Source: Ceriagrion tenellum (lineage: Eukaryota; Arthropoda; Insecta; Odonata; Coenagrionidae). From it: a stretch of DNA of 64,000 nt. The stretch spans positions 31,739,925 to 31,803,924 of the forward strand of contig OY720637.1 of the NCBI GenBank assembly GCA_963169105.1, in the 5' to 3' direction. Shown one piece after another: positions 57,935 to 64,000 of the stretch (positions within the stretch are counted from its first letter, which is position 1; every line of letters begins with the position of its first letter). The position numbers and the translations under genes were made by a program. The notes below the pieces were generated by a model that was not told the DNA's origin, ran no database searches, and saw only the letters and a program-made list of their open reading frames with translations.

Positions 57935-60900
57935 GTCATTCCACCAGATTACGCCTGAAACGTCTCTTTGTAGTTATATGGTAATATCTTCTTGTTATTT
58001 TCCATATGTTCATGAATGAACTACTGGCAAAAAATCCAGCAAAATGATAAGCCGGCGGAAGAGTAAAACAGGCACACTGCTAAACCCTTATCTATCCCTA
58101 AATTCAGAACACAACTTACCATAAATCTGAGGGTAGGGACGCATTTTAGCTGATCCCAAATATCTCTGCGGTAACTTCAGACTTTCTTCAAGAGGAAAAG
58201 TCGGAAAGAAAAACATCAGGGGAAGGGCAGCTTCTCCCTTAGGCGCATTGTGGTCCAAGATGAAACACTGAAGCCATAAATATCGCCCGAGGAAACAATG
58301 GAAATTAATATCCCCGGTAGATGGCGCAAAAAATATATATATTCATCATCCGGGGGAGGGAAAGCCCTCAAGAACAAATCTTTTCCATTCCACGGAGGAG
58401 GAGAGGAATGGATGCAATCGACAAAATATTCCACGGATGGGTCCCCCTCCCCCTGGAAACTGGAAAAAGTTTTCCCAGAAAGATATACAGCAAGAGTAGT
58501 GCTTAACGGGTGGATGGGAAAATGGCTGAAAGAGTGCCTGACTCAGATGATTGAATAGATTGCTCTAAAGTCCACGAATAACTTGAAAAAGGAAGAGAGA
58601 ATCTTATCTACCCTGAATCTGAAGAGTTACACACATTGGCAAGAGAGAATAGAACTATTGAATAACACTATGAGATATTCACAGAGATGGATGGCCAGGA
58701 ATTCCAACGACTTTGAATGTAACGTAACTACCTAGAGCCACTAGATATATACTAAGACAATCTCCTATATTATTTCTACTGTATAGATACCTTTTTCTCA
58801 ACTTATACGCAACCAAACTCTACAAATGAGGTACCAAAATGCACAGAATTTATCAGAGAACATGCGACGGCATATCTTACTTCCTAAATATTGCTATTGT
58901 TTCCTAAAATTGGTTTTAAAAAATGGCCCTTGATATTTCTCTTAGGGGATGAGGCGATCCGCCATCTTGACGTCACGCACTTGCTCCATGGTGCAGAGCA
59001 AACCTTTATTTCAGGATATTTAATTGATACCAATTTAGTTTCAGATACATATTATTATATTTTTTGCAATATAACGCGCTTTCAACATTATATTTTTTGC
59101 AATATAACGCGCTTTCAACATACTATTTCAAGTTAACACAGAAAGGTCTTGGACTCAACACGTACTCAGTCTATGGCGATCCATTTTCTGTCTCTCTTTC
59201 TCTGGCACCCTCTTTTCTTTGTTTTCGTGTCTTGGTTATGGTGGAATGTTCGAGAGGTAAACCGGTAAATATAAAGAGCGGGGGAATCCCGCTGGGAGCG
59301 GGCGCATCACGCTCGTGAAAATTTATCTCTCGAAAGAAAGTAAGAAGTTTCAGATTAAATTTCCCAGATAAACATTGTATTATGAATATGTTACGAAGAT
59401 ACATTCAAATTCCAATAACTGGTAGGTTTCAAAGGAAATCGATCCACAAGAGAGGTATTTTTCGTCGTTGACAAGGGAGGTCGGTAAGGGATTATTGGAG
59501 AATGGGGAAGGGGATAGGTGGAGAGAAACCCGGCGTCAGTCAACGAAAGGCGCAAATATACAAACAATTCCACATCACATCCCGCGGATGGAGCTCTGTA
59601 CTGGAATTGCTCCACATTTTACAGGATTAGGTATCGGAATTAGACTGAAAAATCTCCACCACAAGAGAGAACAAATTCATTAGTAAAACCTGGGGCTCGA
59701 AAAGGCCAGCTACGATTTGTGGCGTCTTTATATTGGGTTAAGGACGATACTAAATTTCGTCCTAAGCTTTAATGTTTAGTTATGTTTTAATTAAATGTCA
59801 CGCATATCTGGGAACCTTAAACATAACTATGATAACAATGAAACCTCAGTAAGTTCTAGTTTGTAAATTTTTAGTAAGTTTCTAATAATTTGTAAAAATT
59901 AATACCACCGCTAAACTTGAAGAGCGACAAATTCGCAACTAATGATAGATAAATAGTTAGACTCTAATTAGCGTAGAATTAAAGCTACAGATATTAAAAA
60001 TTGATGTATTAATTCTAGACTAACAATCTGATACAATAATTAAACTTAAGCGGCATTACGATCATTAGAAGATAAATGTAATAAAGAATTCTACGCTCAC
60101 TTTATTGTCCACCAAAATGCTTCCCCGACCAACGAGGTTAAAATTAAATGAGGATGAGGTATCGTCGTAAACTATCACGGGCAAAGGTGAAGAGAGAAGA
60201 GGGAAAAGTTCTATTGCCTAGTAGGCAAAGCCTATCACCTCAAAATATCGCTTTATCTGTCGATTTACACTTGGATTATGCGAAAATCATGCGCGACCGC
60301 CGGAAACATAGGGAAGAGTAATACCTAAACTGAGCCCAATGTTATGACGGATTTGGATCCAAGAATTAAGCGGAATGTCTTCTTTAATTACTTGGTAACC
60401 CTCTTTGTTTCAGCTTACGGCGCACAGTGGTTCCTAGACCCTGTTTTCATGGACGAAAGTGGTTTTCTTTTTTCAATCAGTCATCCTAATACATATGTAT
60501 TTCCATAATATCAAAGAACTATTAACTGACAGATTTATTCCGAAATATCTGTTTATAACAGGGAACGGACATCTGAAAGAGTGGAAAGCAGATATGAAAA
60601 AAATTTAATATTTTATGAGACTTGATATTTGATGATTTCTTGACAGCTAAATATGAACAAGCAGCAGTGAAATGTGGGTTCATTGTATCGGTAGAGGTCT
60701 AATCTATTCCAAAACGTGGTTATTATAATTCTACCTCAACAATTATTACCCTAGATACGTCATTTAAAGTCGTTGTTATTTATAAGGTAAAAAATTATTT
60801 AGAGTTGAGCTATAAAAATCCTATGCAGAACAGGGTGTTTCCAATAAGTGAAAAATGTTTGTCTTTACTTCCTTTGGAAAACGGAAAAATATTTAGCTGC

Positions 60901-61690
60901 GCCCCTTAGTATGAAACAGCAAAATGTAATGGCAGTACGCCAAAACGACTTAAATCGCCGACTCTCGTTTCCATTGCACATTAATTTCACAGGAAGGCAA
61001 ATGATAGCAGACTTATTTAATTATATAAAAAAACTGGTAAATTAAATAATGGAGAAAATGATACTCAATAATCACCACCATTATTGTTCAATACTGTTTA
61101 TTAGCAACCGAACTTTATTCATGGCAAAGCCTCTCATATAAGTTCATCTGATTTAGGTGTAGTGTAGTGGAAGTTCGTCATAATGAACACAACTTGAATT
61201 CGCTCGTCATCATGACTAACACTTTTCCACAAGTTTTAGTAGCAATACAATTCGTTCTACTCACATAATCATCGCTAGGTACAAGTCACTGAGAAATAGG
61301 AGACATTACATTTACCGCATAGACCCGAGTAGTTGCCTTTATTCTCTCATTATAACTGTTTGTAAAACTGAAAATACATTGCATAACGCTGACAAGCTTA
61401 TGGTTTGGAAGATTATTCTTTGGAAGTGGTCGATAAGCTCCTTATATAAGTATCATATGCCAGCCTCGCTCCATAAAATCTTACTCATGGATCTGACATC
61501 AGTAAAGCTGTACCTCGTTCAATCGGACAATTTTCAGAAGAACCACAAGTGACTCGAAATAAATACCGCAGGCGATACAGAAAGTTCAACACCCGAAAAA
61601 TATCTAGACAATTATGCAAAAAAGATGTACTGCAAACGCTTCTTGTATCATCGGATCCATTAATATCGAGCTAACGGAAAACGCCAAAAA
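57935..61690. other. No recognised gene
   Basis: Mostly AT-rich. 58290-58560 has purine-rich overlapping frames, unassigned. 59160-59340 is slightly GC-richer. 61130-61690 shows nothing recognisable and includes the unclear left edge of the LINE that follows. Confidence 0.4.
59055..59120. repeat. Exact 33-bp tandem duplication
   Basis: TTATATTTTTTGCAATATAA followed by CGCGCTTTCAACA occurs twice in a row (59055-59087, 59088-59120) without a difference, so the duplication is recent. Confidence 0.9.
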
Positions 61691-62436
61691 GAAAAGCTGG
61701 AAGCCTACCTAAGAGAAATTGAGTTTTACTTTTTGGAGATTTTAATTTGTACATCGATTAGACTTCTTCCGTATCTGGATCTCCTACAAACCATTGTGAC
61801 GGCTTTTTCCTTGACCACTTTGTAACGGTCTCGGCCTCCATCAGTGTAATTCTTTCCCCACGAGAGATACGGCAACACTGGATTTTATAGTTTCCTCCAA
61901 ACAAGTGCATTCCTTAGCAGCAGGCAGGAACATTTTCTCAACTGACCACGAATCCCTTGAGTGTTCTCTAACATACCCCTTCCCTCGACAACGCCAAAAT
62001 TCCGTGCCTCTTACCCCCCCCCCCCCCCCCGGACTGGCCTGCCATTAATTGGACTCTCTCGTTACTTCCCCGGGACCTCCTGGAGCTTGGGTCACCCGAA
62101 GATGAACTCTTTTACGACCTTCTCCACGCTGCCATCGCGGACCTCGTCCCTTCTCGTCGCTTGACGAAGAGTAAGCCCCTGTGGCTCACATCAGAGGCAT
62201 CTTGGGCCTTGAAAAACAAGCTTGCTGCCTGGAAACTTTGGAAATCCCACCCATACCCTCGCACCCGCGAGTCCTTCTTGTTGTTCTTCGCCGCCAGGCG
62301 CGACACCTTCTTCGTCGTGACTACACGGACTTTGTGAAAAGAATTACTGGGGACATTAAGGTGAATTCGAAGAGATTCTGGTCGCTGATCAATTCCAAAC
62401 GAAAAACGCCTCGTATCCCACTAACTTTGTCCGCCG

Positions 62437-63120
62437 GTGGGGTTTCATATGAAGGAGACGCCAGGGCCTCGGCCTTCAATAACTATTTCTCGTCCAATTT
62501 CCCCCCTTCCTCTGCTAATATCGACCGGTCACCCGGTTTCCACGAATTCTCTTGCATCCATCTCCACCTCCCCTCAGGAAATTCTCAACTACTTGTCCCA
62601 TCTACCCACTAGCAAAGCTACCGATTCTGCTGACATTTCCTCTATGTTCCTTCGTCTAACGTCTGATGCACTTTATATCCCCATCTACATCTTATTCAAC
62701 AGAGTTTTCCAATCTGGAACTTTTCCGTCACACTGGAAAAACTCCAATGTAAACCTTATTTTGAAATCTGGACCGAAAGATCTTATTGAAAACTATCGCC
62801 CTATCTCCATCTTACCGGTTTTGTCAATTATTTTTGAGCTTATTCTCCATGATCGCATTCTTCACTTTACCCTTCCTTACATCTCACCTCTTCAGCATGG
62901 TTTCCTTCCTGGCGGCTCCTGTCTTACAAATCTATCTACTCTGCACCATCATATCATTTCTGCCTTCGAAAATGGTCAGCAACTCGACGTTTATTATATT
63001 GACTTTTCTATGGCTGACTCCATCAACCTCCTTCTCCAGAAACTTCAATCTCGATATAGCATTCATGGTACCGTCTTCTCAGTTATTTCACATTTTTACT
63101 TGACCGTCACCAGCGTGTGA
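62437..63120 (+). pseudogene. LINE reverse transcriptase, N-terminal half
   Basis: Encodes LPTSKATDSADISSMFLRL, then FPSHWKNSNVNLILKSG, NYRPISILPVLSIIFELIL, LQHGFLPGGSCLTNLSTLHH and YYIDFSMADS. These correspond to fingers and palm motifs of non-LTR reverse transcriptases (W..., K.G, YRPIS, HGF..G.S, and motif A with its catalytic aspartate in IDFS). Motif A normally reads DFSKAFD; here it is DFSMAD, one residue short, which probably inactivates it. The first residues are in a frame shifted relative to the ORF before it (62181-62612), and the frame breaks again after about 63090 into a stop. Confidence 0.85.
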
Positions 63121-63145
63121 TAATCAATGTCACTCCTCTGCATTC

Positions 63146-63721
63146 GTCCCTGTCTCTTCCGGCGTCCCTCAGGGCAGCGTTCTCGGCCCTCTTTTCTTTG
63201 CACTCTACGTGGATGATCTAGTTGATGACATTTTACCCTTGGGCTGTAACATTCTCTTATACGCTGATGACTGCAAAGTATTTAAAAATGTGGACAGTAA
63301 GGCTGACTCACTTCAGTTACAGTCCGCTCTTAATGCAATTGATAGCTGGTGCGCAAAATGGTTACTACGTGTTAATCCAGGTAAATCCGCTATTATGGCC
63401 TTCATATTCAAACACAAAACTATCTCCTCTACTTACCAACTTTCCAAACACCCTGTACCTTCCGTCTCTTCCTTCAATGATTTAGGGGTCACCTTTGACC
63501 AAAAGCTCCTTTTTAGTGAGCATATTTCTTCAATTTCTAAAACAGCTATGTCCATAGTGGGGATTCTATACAGACTTAATGATATTACCGACCCTTTTGC
63601 CCTTAAATCTGTGTTTCTTGGTTGTGTACTGCCCGTCCTTGAGTATTGTTCTCCCAACAGGTTAACTGCGTCCCCCACTACACTTAAAATACTCATCATT
63701 CTCAACCCAACCTCAACTTAA
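63146..63721 (+). pseudogene. LINE reverse transcriptase, C-terminal half with YADD
   Basis: Continues the preceding fragment after frameshifts at about 63090-63145. Reads AFVPVSSGVPQGSVLGPL (motif B), then FALYVDDLVDDILPLGCNI, then LLYADDCKVF (about 63257-63286), the YxDD catalytic motif of reverse transcriptases, intact. The thumb follows: WLLRVNPGKSAIMAF, FNDLGVTFDQKLLF, SISKTAMSIVGILYRLND and CVLPVLEYCSPNRLTASP. The frame then shifts near 63690-63721. The active-site motif survives, but the whole ORF is interrupted. Confidence 0.88.
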
Positions 63722-64000
63722 TTTCTTTTTACCCATAGTCCGGCATCGCGTGCCCTCCCTTAGACACAGCTCTCTAGTTGAAATTTTTTGGTCTCTAGGT
63801 CTCTCACTTCCTCCTCATCACCGGCTAATTTCCGACCTTAAATTCCTACACTATCATGAACGGGTCCCTCCGCTCTGATCATCTCCTGTTTTTCACTCCG
63901 CATCCCTGCCCGCACCACTCGCGACGTAAGTCTGTTTCACACACCCAAATTCCGTCTCTCCACCTCCCAACGTTCCATTTTCTACCGCCTACCTTCATTT

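Larger units (their letters stand above)
61700..64000 (+). mobile_element. Jockey/CR1-type LINE, nearly full ORF2, off the right edge
   Basis: The best-preserved mobile element here, encoding an APE-type endonuclease followed by a reverse transcriptase. Visible in order: FGDFNLYID (about 61734, endonuclease), then NTLDFIVSSKQVHS and STDHESLEC (about 61873-61962, C-terminal endonuclease motif with catalytic-type DH), a linker with RRDYTDFVKRITGDIKVNSK and FNNYFSSNF (62300-62500), then the reverse transcriptase. It continues at 63902 with the C-terminal region also present at 44660. The 5' end is unclear (truncated near 61700) and the 3' end lies outside the window. A 19-20 base C run at about 62012-62031 is embedded. 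Several frameshifts make it a pseudogene. Confidence 0.88.

Noticed and set aside
1..64000. CRISPR arrays, operons, bacterial promoters, rRNA genes
   Set aside because: No regularly spaced short repeats with unique spacers, no rRNA-like sequence, and the repeat content is clearly that of an animal nuclear genome.

Overview
The window looks like intergenic, repeat-rich nuclear DNA from an arthropod, most likely an insect. It is AT-rich overall, has no operon-like gene layout, and its open frames are short and mutually overlapping. What can be recognised is nearly all mobile-element debris of types common in arthropod genomes: mariner elements, several non-LTR retrotransposon (LINE) lineages, a Penelope-like element, foldback and MITE elements, tRNA-derived SINE relics, microsatellites, and a nuclear copy of mitochondrial DNA. 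The mitochondrial copy carries COI beside tRNA-Tyr and tRNA-Cys in the gene order and relative strands of the ancestral insect/crustacean mitochondrion, which supports an arthropod host. No complete host protein-coding gene was found. One short frame at 35998-36276 could be a terminal exon, but its family was not recognised.

Layout. 1-4.3 kb: a decayed LINE on the minus strand (1.93-2.41 kb), then a triple nest at 2.92-4.29 kb, where an old mariner holds an RTE-like LINE fragment that is itself split by a small deleted mariner with intact ends. 6.8-7.1 kb: an inverted-repeat element with a 12-bp target duplication and a hammerhead-ribozyme-like core. 9.9-10.4 kb: a 245-bp tandem repeat. 12.5-12.9 kb: the mitochondrial insertion. 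14.8-15.15 kb: a 169-bp tandem repeat. 17.0-17.7 and 27.4-27.8 kb: two more RTE-like LINE ends. 24.05-25.79 kb: a 366-bp tandem array apparently interrupted by about 980 bp. 31.0-31.3 kb: another LINE end. 34.97-35.22 kb: a palindromic piggyBac-type MITE flanked by TTAA. 37.07-37.49 and 41.5-42.05 kb: two copies of one LINE 3' end on opposite strands. 39.4-40.0 kb: a foldback pair of LINE fragments. 42.85-43.43, 44.66-45.02 and 45.1-45.3 kb: three further LINE ends. 45.87-46.22 kb: a Penelope-like GIY-YIG fragment. 50.07-50.21 kb: a MITE. 53.85-56.87 kb: two 270-bp direct repeats 2.5 kb apart. 57.81-57.93 kb: a near-perfect hairpin related to the ribozyme element. 61.7 kb to the right edge: the best-preserved LINE (Jockey/CR1 type), with endonuclease and reverse transcriptase motifs. 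It has frameshifts and runs off the window.

These sequences do not form a pathway. The useful signals are the evolutionary layering (nested and interrupted repeats, which give relative ages), a ribozyme-like motif shared by two foldback elements, a palindrome-rich MITE, and one frame that may be a host exon. Everything was read by eye. Family names rest on recognised protein motifs, terminal sequences and repeat structure, not on database searches.
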